A stretch of 64,000 nt of DNA. Origin: Chelydra serpentina. Lineage: Eukaryota > Chordata > Testudines > Chelydridae. The stretch covers positions 6,758,001 through 6,822,000 of the forward strand of contig JBAIAC010000057.1 of assembly GCA_037349315.1 (NCBI GenBank), read 5' to 3'. The translations under genes were made by a program, and so were the position numbers. The notes beneath the pieces are model-generated. The model was not told the origin of the DNA and made no database searches. It worked only from the letters and a program-made list of their open reading frames with translations. Shown piece after piece: positions 1-12,400 of the stretch. Position 1 is the stretch's first letter. The number at the start of each line of letters is the position of its first letter.

Positions 1-326
1 AGATTATAACGCAATCAGCATTGCTGAGCCAACCCTACTGAGGCATAGGTTCTTCTGCTGCTCTGATCACTGTGGTGTCCAAGAACGTTCCAGCAGTGTG
101 TTAGCCCCTTCGCTGCGTGGTTCAGAGAGGGGGGTCTGAGGACAGAGGCAGCCCCTCTCAAGGTGGTGTAGCGGGAGCTATATTCAGGTTAGGGGTATGC
201 AGAGCTATATCCTAGAAGACTGGTGCCCTCCTCTCCCAATAGATGTCAGTGGAATAAGTCACTGCGATGCTGGTAACGGTGTAATGGAGCAGGGTAAAAG
301 AAGCTGTTCTACTATTGTGTTTCCAG
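1..326. other. intron upstream of local exon 1
   Basis: Partial intron ending in ttccag at 326. I see no exon, repeat family or other feature in it. The preceding MACF1 exon, which should encode the end of the actin-binding domain, is outside the window. Confidence 0.6.
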
Positions 327-454
327 GTGTGGATTGAATTCGGCCGCATCAAGCTGCCCCAAGGTTACCACCCCAATGACGTGGAGGAGGAATGGGGCAA
401 GCTGATCATCGAGATGCTGGAGCGCGAGAAGTCCTTGCGGCCAGCAGTGGAGAG
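327..454 (+). CDS. MACF1: MACF1 exon 1: start of plakin domain
   Basis: Encodes [20 protein letters not shown] followed by an acidic helix, the conserved segment that leads from the actin-binding domain into the plakin domain. The acceptor is ttccag. The donor is ag|gttggt, which is weak, but only this border lets the split Arg codon continue as RLELLLQ in exon 2. Length 128 nt, leaving two bases of a codon. Confidence 0.93.
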
Positions 455-3400
455 GTTGGTACCGAACTGTGGGAAGGTAGCGCTTACTGGATCGCGGTTG
501 AGAATTCTCTTTTCTGCCACCGCTATGGTGGCTGAAGGTGTCCCGGAGAGGCTTGTGTCTCTGATGGTGTCTTTTGTCGCAGGCTGGAATTGCTGCTACA
601 AATCGCGAACAAAATTCAGAATGGTGCTCTGAGCTGTGAAGAAAAACTCACTCTGGCGAGGAACACACTGCAAGCCGTGAGTGTTGGTGTTAGTCTCTAT
701 TGTCCTCTCTCCTTCCCTCGAACCCACCTCACTTGCCTCTATAGCCTGGCATAGCAGCTGCCTTTCTGCTTAGACCTCAGCACCTCACCTTTGGGATGCT
801 GAGCTTATTCTGAATAGGGCGTGGGCTTTGTGGTGGAACAGGCGCTCCCAGTGCTGTGCTGTTGCTAGGAAGGTGAACATGATCGGTGGATGTGTAAGCA
901 AGGGGAACATCAAGTGGAGTACAGAGGTGGTGGTACTTTTGTATATGGCATCGGTGAGACCGTTACTAGCATCGTGTCAATGCTTCCAAAAGGATGCTGA
1001 AAAATTGGAAAGGGTTTGGCAAAGAGCTACGAGATTGGTTCCGTCTGGAAAACCTGCCTTATAATGAGTCTTAAAGGGTTCAATCTATTCTTTTGATCCA
1101 AGAGAAGGTTCTGAGGTGACTCAATATGGCATGTGTACATATGTGATGTATCCAAGCTGGCTTTGGTCTAGCTAGCTTGAATAACAATAGCAGTTCAGCG
1201 GTGGCAGCACAGGTTAGCCACTGGAGTACGCATGCAGGGGCCTGGATTGGTCGTATAGCCTGTTCTGCTGCCGTCTCGCTGCTGCTGTTTGAGCTGGTTC
1301 AGACTTAGCTCCGGTTTGTCTACGCATGCTGCAGTCACACCCCGATTGCACTGTAGACCTACCTAAAGCGTATAGGTACCTATGTGGGGAAATGATTTCT
1401 GATCATTGATGGCCCTTTAAGCTAGCAGGGAAAGACGTAACCAGAGCTAGACAAATTCAGACTGGAGACAAGGTGCACGTTTTAAAGTGAGGGTACCGAA
1501 ATATTTGAATAACTTGCCTAGGGGTGGGTGGATTCTCCATCACTTGGAGTCTTTATAGCGAGACTGGATGCCTTCCTAAAAGACATTGCACTGGCTCGAA
1601 CAGAAGTTCTGGGCTTGATGTAGGTGAGGTTCTTTGGCTCGTGTTACGCGGGACGTCAGGCTAGATGGTGATAAATGGTCCCTTCTGGCCATAACGTCTA
1701 TGACTCCCTTGAATGCTGACCCAGAACACAGCCCTCTTGCCTTGCATGTCCCCCGCAGTACAGTGGGGATGACGTCTCCCCCTGGTAACTCTGACCTCTC
1801 GCTGCAGGATGCTGCTCACCTGGAGTCTGGCCAGCCAGTGCAGTACGAATCCGATGTGGTCATGTACCTGCAGGAGTGTGAGGGGCTCATCCGGCAGCTG
1901 CAGGTGGATGTGCAGATCCTCCGAGATGAGAATTACTACCAGCTGGAGGAGCTGGTCTTCAGGTGAGGGGCGGTGAGAAAGCATCGCTGTCTGGGGGGAT
2001 ATGGACCGAGACACATTAATACGCTGCATTAAGAAGGAACGTCTGCAAGTAGTGGCTCCACCCCTGCTGAGTGTGTCTTGCTCTCCATGGACTTCCTGTG
2101 AGGTTGGGTTCCTTCACTTTGGGTTATGGAAGAAGATAGACAAACCCTTAATAAGCAGGATCGAGAACAGGTGTCGTTCCATATATCGGCTGGAGTCCAG
2201 ACATCAGTAACTAGGCTCCTGTCTTCCCTCCCCTACTCTGCTCCAGGATCGTCCGGCTGCAAGATGAGCTGGTCACGCTGAGGCTGGAATGCACTAACTT
2301 GTACCGGAAGGGTCACTTCTCTACCTTGGAGCTGGTACAGCCGTCCACCCTGACCACTACACACTTGAAGGCAGAGCCCTTGACGAAGGGCCCGCACACC
2401 TCCTCTACCTCCTGGTTCCGGAAGCCCATGACCCGGGCGGAGCTGGTGGCCATCTCCTCTTCTGAAGATGAAGGCAACCTCCGATTTGTGTATGAGCTGC
2501 TGTCTTGGGTGGAAGAGATGCAGGTGGGTGCATGCCCTGGGCTTTAACTAGCTCTACAGGCGGACGCAGCTGCATGTATTGGCACTAAAAAAAGTCAGAA
2601 AACTGAACAATGTGGGGCGTTTTCTGTCTGTTTTCTTTAAACCACAAACGTTGTGATGGTGCAGCTGGTCCCTGGTGCATAGGGAAAGCTGTTGCACTCT
2701 TGTTTCTGAGAAGTCCCTCTTGTCCTGAGCTGGGCTTGGTTTCCCATATGGCGCTCCTGCTGTTTGCAGGGAATAGTGGAAGGTTGTCTCCAAAGCAGAG
2801 CTCAAGACTAATTCAGCCTGACAAGTTCCTCCTGTTTGACATGAGCACAGGGCTCGAGCCAGCTCCCCCTGAAGCCAATGTGAGTTTGGACATTGACCTG
2901 AGCGCTGTTAGGGTCAGTCTCTTACGGAGCAGACTGCACCGGGACTGGGTTTTGCATCTGTTGCTTCACTAGTGAGCTGGGAGGTGACGTCACCTCCAGG
3001 ACCCTGTGCTTTTGAGCATGCTCTTTGGGAGGGCGAACATTGACTGGGCCTATTGGTGGCTGTTTCAGATGAAGCTGGAGCGGGCGGAGTGGGGCAGTGA
3101 TTTGCCGAGTGTGGAATCTCAGCTGGAGACGCAGCGGCACGTTCACTCCAGCGTGGAGGATCTGGGCGCCAGCGTGAAGGAGGCCAGGATGTACGAGGTG
3201 AGGGGACACAGACGTGATAGCCGAAGTGAGGGCACTAGAGTTTGCCAAGGCTCGCCGGGGTGGTGAGGAGGGGCAGGACATCCGATCTTGTGAGTGTTTG
3301 GTGGCTTTGGAGGGTGAATACACAGTGAGGCACCTTTGAGGGTATATGGTGCAGCCGGCTCTCCCAGCACTCTACAAGACTCATTAAAGGTAGGAGTAGA

Positions 3401-6400
3401 GAGGTTCTGTTACCTCTGTATTTGGCACTGGTGTGACTCCTGCTGGAATAGTGTGTCCAGTTCTGATGCCCACAGTTCAAGGGGTGTTGATAAATTCGAG
3501 ACGGTTCAGAGAAGAGCTCCAAGAATGATTCAAGGATTAGAAAACCTGCCTTCTAGTGATAGGCTCAAAGAGCTCAATCTATTAAGCTTAGCAAAGAGGG
3601 TCACTTGAATAGAGTCCATAACTATCTACATGGGGAGCAAACATTTAATAATGAGCTCTTCAGTGGAGCAGAGAAAGAGCTAACACGATCCAATGACTGG
3701 AAATTGTATCTAGACAAAATCAGACTGGAAATAGTGTGAAGTTTTCACAGTGTGTGAGTAATTAACATTGGGATAATTTACCAAAGGTCGTGGTGAATTC
3801 CACATCTCTGACAATTGTTAAATCATGGCTGGATGTGTCTGTAAAAGTTCTGCTCTAGGAATTACTTTGGGGAAGTTCTGTGTCCTGTGCTGTACAGGAG
3901 GGCAAACTAGATGATCCCAATGGTCCCCTCTGCCCTTAGAATCTGGGAATCTAAGGTGTGTCCCTCCCCCAGTCCAGAGAAGAGACCACTTGCCACAGCT
4001 AGCATTCCTGCTTCCGGTTCTTACTGCTCATGGAAAACTCAGGGGAAGTGGCTGATATGGGCAGCTATGCTCTGAAGTTGAAGCTATGTACTGGCAACAT
4101 GAACCATTTTTCCTTTTTAGGGTAAAATGTCTCAGAATTTCCGCACTAGCTACACAGAAACACTCGGCAAGCTGGAGACACAGTACTGCAAGCTGATGGT
4201 GAGTAGGCATTACCCATGTCCCCAGCATGCTCTGTTGCCTGAGAATCCTGCCCCTCCACCCGGCACCATATTCCCCTGGCACAGGATGCAGAATCCGGGG
4301 TCCATACTCTGCTGGTGGTGAGGATGGGGAGAGAGAACAGTAGCAATCATTGAGAGCTGAGAGAAGAGCAGGACACGTTAGTGTCTTCCTCAGAATTCGG
4401 AGGAAAAACTGCTTATGGCAAACCAGGTTATTTTGGCAAGGTTAGCATGTGTGCTCTGGAGGCCATGGCTTTACTCAGCCTGTAACCCTGAGTGCACAAT
4501 GCAAAGGGTCTGAATTTCCTAAGCCGTTCTCATTGTCCTTATTTGCTTGACTTACATGACATGAGAAGTGTTTCCCGGTTTGGAGCAACTCATCGCAGCT
4601 GGAGTCGTCATCTCTGGGGTGGTGGTTTTCACTTGCACACTTCTCAGACCTCTTCGTAGTACTGTAACTATATGTCCTCCGCCCCCTTCAGGGGCACTGG
4701 AAGAGAGAAGAGTCTGGGAAGAGTCCATTTATGGCTCACGAGAGGGGTGGGTTATTTCATTGTATGCAGGAAACGTCGAGCTTCCGGCTGCGGCATCTCC
4801 AGAGCCTGTATGGGTTCGTGTCCCGAGCCACTGCTGAGTTGATCTGGCTGAATGAAAAGGAGGAAGAGGAGCTGGCGTATGACTGGAGTGACAACAACCC
4901 CAATATTGCAGCCAAAAGGAATTACTTCTCAGTGAGTATAGTGCAGGCACAGGGCACCCATCTGAACAGGGCTGCCTCGTTACAAGCGCCACTGATTACA
5001 CTGGTATTGCTTTTAAATTGCTGTGAAACCTCCAGCTGGCTTAAAAGCTCTCAAATTAAGGCTTCCCGGGCTTCTGAGCTCCTACAGCTCAGCCTGCAGC
5101 GCTTGCCGCAGTCATGATCACCACTGATGAACTATGGCTTGAGGAGACTGCGAAGGGAAAAGCTAAATCTGTTCAGCTGGTTTTCCAGTTTTGTGAGCAT
5201 GGAATAAATATCCTGTGGGGCAAGGTTAAAGCTGGAGCTGAAAACTTGGCTGAGAATTCCCGTACTTCCTAGCATCTGTTTTATATCTGTATCCATTCAA
5301 AATTAAGGACATTCCAAGGCAGAAATTCTCAGTTAAGGAGACTGCCCTTCAAGGACAATATTAATACAGTGTTATCATTCAAAACCTACATGCGAGGAAC
5401 TGAAGAAATGCTCAGTGCCGTTTCCAACACCAGCTTTGACCCTGCCCCACATCCCTGCCCCTCTTCAGCCTGGCCTGGATACGTAATGACTCAAGTGCAG
5501 CTGCCCCCCAGAAATGTACGACTGATTTTGATTTGAGTCTTTGCTTGTGTCTGCTACTCAGGAGCTGACAATGGAACTGGAAGAGAAACAGGATGTGTTC
5601 CGGTCCCTGCAAGATACAGCGGAGCTGCTGTCATTGGAGAATCACCCGGCCAAACAGACTGTAGAGGTAACTGATCAGATGAAGGGAGTTTCACACCAAG
5701 CCATATGAATTGAACCCAGTTAGCCCCTTGAAGAAATATCATTGGGAGATGTGCTATAGACACGCCACACATCCACCTCCACGCTACACTGCTCTTACCA
5801 ACTCCAAGTCGTTGTAAACAGCTTTGTTTAAAAGGGTGCCTATTGTGAGGACAAGGGAGACACTTGTACACAGTACCCTTCCCAAGATAATAAAGATAAA
5901 TGTTTGTGTGTTCAGGGCCCAGGCCCAAGGTCCCGTGGTAAGATAAGGGAGCCGGTGGCCCTGAGCTCACTTTGAATTATTCATGGTAACGAGACTGATG
6001 GAGCAAACATGTCTGTGGAGCAAAGGGTTATTAGGGCAGGGTTTTTACTGACAAGCCCCTCCACCAATTCTATGGGATGGAGGGAAACTACCTTGGAAGT
6101 GCCACTTGACGGGCCTCCTTCCTTTAATTTATTTCCTTTGGTCTCTATTCCAGTGCACGTCCCACAACATCGCGTTACAGCCAAATCCTTCCTCCTTATG
6201 TGAACATTGTAAGCTAGATGAGTGAACTAGCTGAACACTGACTCAAACCCCTTCGTTGACAGATGCACCTCGTTCCTTTGTTGTTGTAACTCGTGGCTTT
6301 CTTTGTATGTGTATTTTCCAGGCATATAGTGCGGCTGTCCAGTCCCAGTGGCAATGGATCAAACAACTCTGCTTATGTGTAGACCAGCATGTGAAGGAGA

Positions 6401-9400
6401 ATGCTGCTTACTTCCAGGTATAGTAGGGAGGGACAGTCCTGCGTTTCTGTCCCTGATCTATGGTTCAGAGACTCAAACCTGGTTGTGCACCGTGGTTATG
6501 GTATAGCATCAACTGACCCTGATGTTTGAACCCCACAACGCGCTTATCCTTTTGCAGGGCAGTATGGGCTTTATCCTGAACACAGCTTTAAATGAAGGAC
6601 TTCTGAGTTTTTTCCCTTTTGCCAGGTCCCCTGTGCACTTTATATGGTGGGATGTGATTTCTCGTGATAGCCCAGGCTATCACCTGCGGGAGTGCTTACA
6701 GCTCCAGCAGCACAAAGATGGAGACATGCAGATGAAACTTGCCTAATGAGGTTTTCGGTTGGTCCCTTTCAGTGTTGCCTGTGGCAATAAATAGCCTTTG
6801 GTGTGTTGTATCGCACAGCTTTCTGTAATGCTTTTTGGCTTTGCAGTTCTTCAGCGACGCCCGAGAGTCAGAAACGTACTTGCGGAATCTCCAGGACTCT
6901 ATCAAACGGAAGTATTCTTGTGACCAGAAAACCAGCCTGACCCGCCTGGAAGATCTGCTCCAGGATTCCATGGTGGGTGTTCTGTATAAGCCCCAATATC
7001 ATGGGCTCTCGGTGCAATACACAGTCGATACTGTGGAGCAGCACTGCCTGCTGGCTTTTGCGTGACCAGGGAAAATGGGTATATTTGTTTAATCCTACAA
7101 CAGCACAGTTACGTTGAATATTCTTTGCCTATCCTGTCTCAGGCCACTCTTTGCATTTTGATTTTGTGTATGTGTGTCGGAGTGCAGGCTGTGTGACCGT
7201 AACTGTGCCGCTTTCTGTTGATTTAACACAGTCTACACTAATCTGATTTTAATTTAATAGCTGTAAGGGAAGATCAGTGACTGCAGTAAAGGACTCTTAT
7301 AGAGCACCAGGCTCTCTCTGTATCCTTGCACCCTTGCTGAAGGGAAGAGGAGCCGGCTGTGCAAAAAGCCTGGCTAGAGTCCTTTTTATACCACAGAAAA
7401 ATGAAGTCCAGAGTTGATTCTTCACCATCACTATCTACCAGTGGCCAGATGCTAATCAAAGCCTTTTAAACGTTAACATTTATACACTGTTCAGTACTTC
7501 GGATTGGACTGATTAAGTATTAACCTATTAGTGGAGGTTAACAAACTCGGATGCATGAAATCCCGATGCCATGTGCAATCTCTTTCTTACGGAGTTCTTT
7601 TGGTCCTAGAGGTTCTGCAGCAAAAACGTGGGAGCTGTTATTGGGCCGTCATGCAGGGTAAATCCTCTGGACTCCTTGTCCTCTCTTCCCAAGGGTCCTT
7701 GTGGTGCATTCCCTCCTCCCAGGGCTATGACCCAGGCTCTTTGTAATCCAGCTGTACTAACTGCAGGTTCCTAGAGCTATATCTACAAGTACTAGGATTC
7801 TGGCATGATAGTGGTTCACTCCTTCTTTTGGAAAGTAGCTGACATCTCAGGAATGGTAGAGTCCAGTTATCTCCCTGACATATGCTATTCTTCTTTGGTA
7901 ACTAATGAGTTAAAGTTGTATTTCTTCCAATCATGCTCCCTGGGACAGGCACAGGTAGTTTATTTAAGCACTTCTTCTTTTTTTTTTTAACCATTTAATA
8001 ACTGAGACCGTTCACCCTTCCCAGTGCACTGATTGACCCTTTAATGGGCTCAGAGTGAAAAGCATGAGTGTTAAAGTTCTCTGTTGGATGGTTTTTTTTA
8101 ACTTCATAAGTCAAAGTGGGCTGGACCATAATAAATTACTCAGGCTGTGATTTATGTAAGGATACCCACACTTCTACATTGGAATGGCTGTAGATTGTTT
8201 TGAGGATGCTCTGAAAATGGAGAACCACTGCGATCTCAGAGCATCAGACCAGCAGTGACTGATAGAAACCAATCATTTACCCCAGCTGGCAAATTTCTAT
8301 CAAAATGTCGAATAACTCTGATCGCTTCCCCACTAACCATAGTGGAAAGAAGTTTCTTAGGGGAAGATACGTTTCTGAGCCATTTCTCTGGGATGTTTTA
8401 TCTTCTTAACTCTTTGCACCTACATCCTGAGGGTTGTTTTTAAACATTCCTTCATTCCTTGCTTTATAAAAGTGAGGAATGCAACAGGGTTCTGCAGCCT
8501 TCCCAAAGCAGCAAAACAGAAATTCCTGCTCAGTGAGGGCGTGTCCTGCTGGTCACTGTTTTATACACACTGCAATTTAAATTTTTTTGAAGACTGTTAT
8601 TTTCTTGTCTCTAGCAGCAAAAGAAATTAATGCTCTGCATGCGGCTTAGTGGGGGTGCGGGGAAGCAAGTGAGTAGTCCGAAATGGCACAAACATGAAAG
8701 GAAAGGTTCCAGCCCTGATTTGGGGTGTGTTCCCCCACAGCTGGGGTGAGAGGGACTCTCTTGGCATATCCATTCAGCCCTTGAGAGCCGAGCCCAGCCC
8801 TGGAAGACCCTCACCTTTCGGGGGAAAGAGGGATGTTGCAACACCTCTAAGGGCTTGTCTTCACTACCCGCCGGATCGGCGGGTAGCAATCGATCTATCG
8901 GGGATCGATTTTTCGCGTCTCGTTTAGACGCGATTAATCGATCCCCGAAAGCGCTCCCCGTCGGCTCTGGAAATCCACCTCATCGAAAGGCGGAAGCGGA
9001 GTCGACGTGGGAGCGGCAGCGATCGACTCGCCGCCGTCCTCACGGCCAGGTAAGTCGATTACGATACGCCGACTTCAGCGACGTTATTCACGTAGCTGAA
9101 GCTGCGTATCGTAGATCGACCCCCCCCGCTAATGTAGCCCTGGGCTAAGGGATTTAGTGGTTCTCTTTTGCCACCTGCACTAGCAGCGCTTTGCTTTCGT
9201 TCTCGCCAGGATGAAAAGGAGCAGCTCATTCAGTCCAAGAGCTCCGTCGCCAGCCTGGTTGGGCGGTCCAAGACCATCGTTCAGCTAAAGCCAAGAAATC
9301 CGGACCATGTCCTGAAGAGCACCCTCTCGGTCAAGGCTGTTTGTGACTATCGCCAGATCGAGGTGAGCCGACGGCAAGGAGCCTGCGGGCTTCCGAGTGA

Positions 9401-12400
9401 AGGGAGGAGAAGAATCCAGGCTTGTGCGGAGGGTTGGGGGAATAGTGGGGAAGTAGGAAACAGAGACACGTGGACCACTTCTGTGGTACTTGACAGTAAG
9501 AAACAACAGCGAGGTAGGGAGGGGATGTATAAGGAGGCGGATGGAGCAATTGCCTCTTCTGAAATAGAATCATAGAATCATAGAATCTCAGGGTTGGAAG
9601 GGACCTTAGCAGGTCATCTAGTCCAACCCCCTGCTCAAAGCAGGACCAATCCCCAATTTTTGCCCCAGATCCCTAAATGGCCCCCTCAAGGATTGAACTC
9701 ACAACCCTGGGTTTAGCAGGCCAATGCTCAAACCACTGAGCTATCCCTCCCCCCTTCTCCAAAGCTCCAATAGCTTCTCCAATGGTCCTGATTTTCTCTG
9801 AGCAGTAGCAAAGGTTGCATTCCCATAGGAGGGTGGAATTGATACCTTCTAGCCAAAGACTTGCCCGGGTAGCATCCTAGCATCACTGAATTTCTCCTCC
9901 CTTCCTCTCCAGACAGCTCTCCGAGGTGATTTGCAATTTACTTCACTTTTGTTCGATTTTAAAGTGAGTTGGCTGAAAGCCTCCTTTCCTCAGGAGCCCT
10001 ACTGGAGACTCCCAGGAAGGGATCTGGCCACAACAGAAGGCAATGATGGGTCAGGTGTGGGATTGCAATCTTATTTTTGTTGCCTACGTAGATCACCATC
10101 TGTAAGAATGATGAGTGTGTGCTGGAAGATAATGCCCAGAGGACCAAATGGAAGGTGATCAGCCCCACAGGCAACGAGGCCATGGTCCCATCTGTGTGCT
10201 TCCTGATCCCCCCTCCTAACAAAGAGGCAATTGACATTGCTAACAGGTAACTAAGCACTGCAGTTCACTGCTTGCTGCTCATTGTGGGTTGGAATTCCAA
10301 AGCTTGAATGACCAAGAGATGCCTCTAGCCCAGGGGTGGGCAAAGGTTTTGGCCCGAGGGCCACATCGGGGTGCGAAACTGTATGGAGGGCTAGGTAGGG
10401 CAGGCTGTGCCTCCCCGAACAGCCTGGCCCCCGCCCCCTATCTGCCCCATCCCACTTCCTGCCCCTGACTGCCCCCCTCAGAACCCCCGACTCATCCAAC
10501 CCCCCGCTGCTCCTTGTCCTCTGACTGCCCACTCCCGGGACCCCCCCCCCAACCATCCCCCCCCGTGGACTTCACCCACTATCCAGCCCCCCCTGCTTCC
10601 TGTCCCCTGACTGCCCCCCCAACCCCTATCCACACCCCTGCCCCCCTCCACCTCATCCAACTGCTCCCTGTCCCCTGATTGCCCCCCCGGAATCCCCTGC
10701 CCCTTATCCAAACCCCCACCTCCCCCACCCTGCCCCCTTACCATGCCGCTCAGAGCAGCAGGAGCTTGCAGCCCCCTGCCCACATGGCTGTGGGGAAGGG
10801 AGACAGCAGGGGAGGGGCCGGGGGCTAGCCTCTCTGGCCAGGAGCTCAAGGGCTGGGCAGGACGGTCCCACGGGTCGGATGTGGCCCACGGGCCGTAGTT
10901 TGCCCACGTCTGCTCTAGCTGTTCATTATGTTATGGGTTATTTATACTGAGACCATCCAGGTCTGTTTTGCTTGGGGAAAAGTTTAACCCCTCGTCCTTG
11001 CTGGGAGTTGGGGCTTCATGTTGTTAATATTAATTGCAACAGGTGGCTAGCTTGTTGACGTGGTGGGGCTCAGTTGCAGGTGATGGGGCGGGCTCAGGGG
11101 ATTGGTGGTGGTATGGAGCCTTCTGGTCATGAGCTGAAATCCAGGCTGTACCCAGCAGTACTTAGTCTGATGGCTGTTGGGTTTGCTGTTTCAGTTCCCA
11201 AAGGACCACGTCACAAAATCTGTTACTGTGATTGACTCCCTTGTGACAGTATCAGCAGGGAGACCAAGGGTGCCTCATCTAGACTGTCTAGCTTTTTGCA
11301 CTGGTGCAAGTCCCTGGTGTTAGACGTGCCTGCACCACTATAAATCTTGTGCTGCTTATTTTGGCTTTAAACGATTGAACGCGCGGTGCAGCATTTCCTC
11401 ACTAGGGGTTTGCACCAATGCTGTCCACACCAGTGCAAAAAACCCAGTGTGAACAAGGTCTAAGTGGGTCTGGAAACTGAATTACCCTCTGGTCTGTAGG
11501 GGTGAGGCATGTGGGCAAGGGGGTTCCATTGCCCTGCTTATTGTATGGCTAACGAGGAGGTGTGTTTTAGTGCTTCCAGCCTGGTCACTTCACAAACAAT
11601 GACATGAATGGGAATGGGAAAAAACCTGAACGCCCGTTCTGGCTGCACACATGTCCCGGTGTGGCTGGCCTGCCTGGAGAGGGGCCAGGGGCCTCCTGGG
11701 TGTCGCTGGCCTGCCTGGCGGAGGAGGCGTCTCTTGCAGTGCTCCTGCTGCTAACTCTACAAGAACATTCGATGTCATGTTTTTGGATGGTTGGAGCTGG
11801 CAGCACGCAGGAGGGGGGATTCCCCAGTGGGGATCTAATGCATGTGAATGAGAGAGATAGAAGGCTCCCACCTGATTCTGATCAGGGCATTCTGCAGGCC
11901 TTACTATTGGCTCTACTCGGTTAGACTTGACCGTGGGTTATCTTAATGAGCTAAAAGTTAAAAGGCCGAATTTGAATAAGCGCATGCCCGGCTCCATGCT
12001 GTGACTGAGAATGCCGGGGGACCTGGGTAGTGATGGACCTGCTGTCCTGTCGTAGGGTCGAACAGCTGTACCAGAAGGTGATGGCCCTCTGGCACCAGCT
12101 CCATGTGAACACGAAGAGCCTGATCTCCTGGAACTACCTGCGGAAGGACATTGCCCTGGTGCAAGGCTGGAATATAGAGAAGGTACCATACAGAGCATCC
12201 CAACAAATCCACGTATCCGGGTCACTGCCGTGTAGGCTGGTCTTCTCCAGCCATGTAGAAAGCGAACTTGCTTTGCCATTAAGCATAGTCCCAGCCGCCT
12301 GGTTGGAGTTGGAAATGCTGTTTCCTCGCCTGGGTAGGGAGTACAAGGGAAATGGTAAGAGGTGATTCAAGGGTGAAGGGTTAGTGCAACTGAGGGGCAC

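Noticed and set aside
455..462. Alternative donor gtaccg at 459 for exon 1
   Set aside because: It would leave exon 2 in a frame reading AGIA instead of the conserved LELLLQ and breaks phase.
8855..9148. 97-codon frame in CpG-rich sequence near 8.9 kb, and the idea of a CpG-island promoter
   Set aside because: The sequence is a MITE with a TAA duplication; the same sequence recurs at 35670-35970. The CpG content belongs to the element.
10410..10740. Pro-rich coding frames in the C-rich block
   Set aside because: The block lies within a hAT-type element bounded by an 8-bp duplication; the proline runs are a by-product of C-rich DNA.
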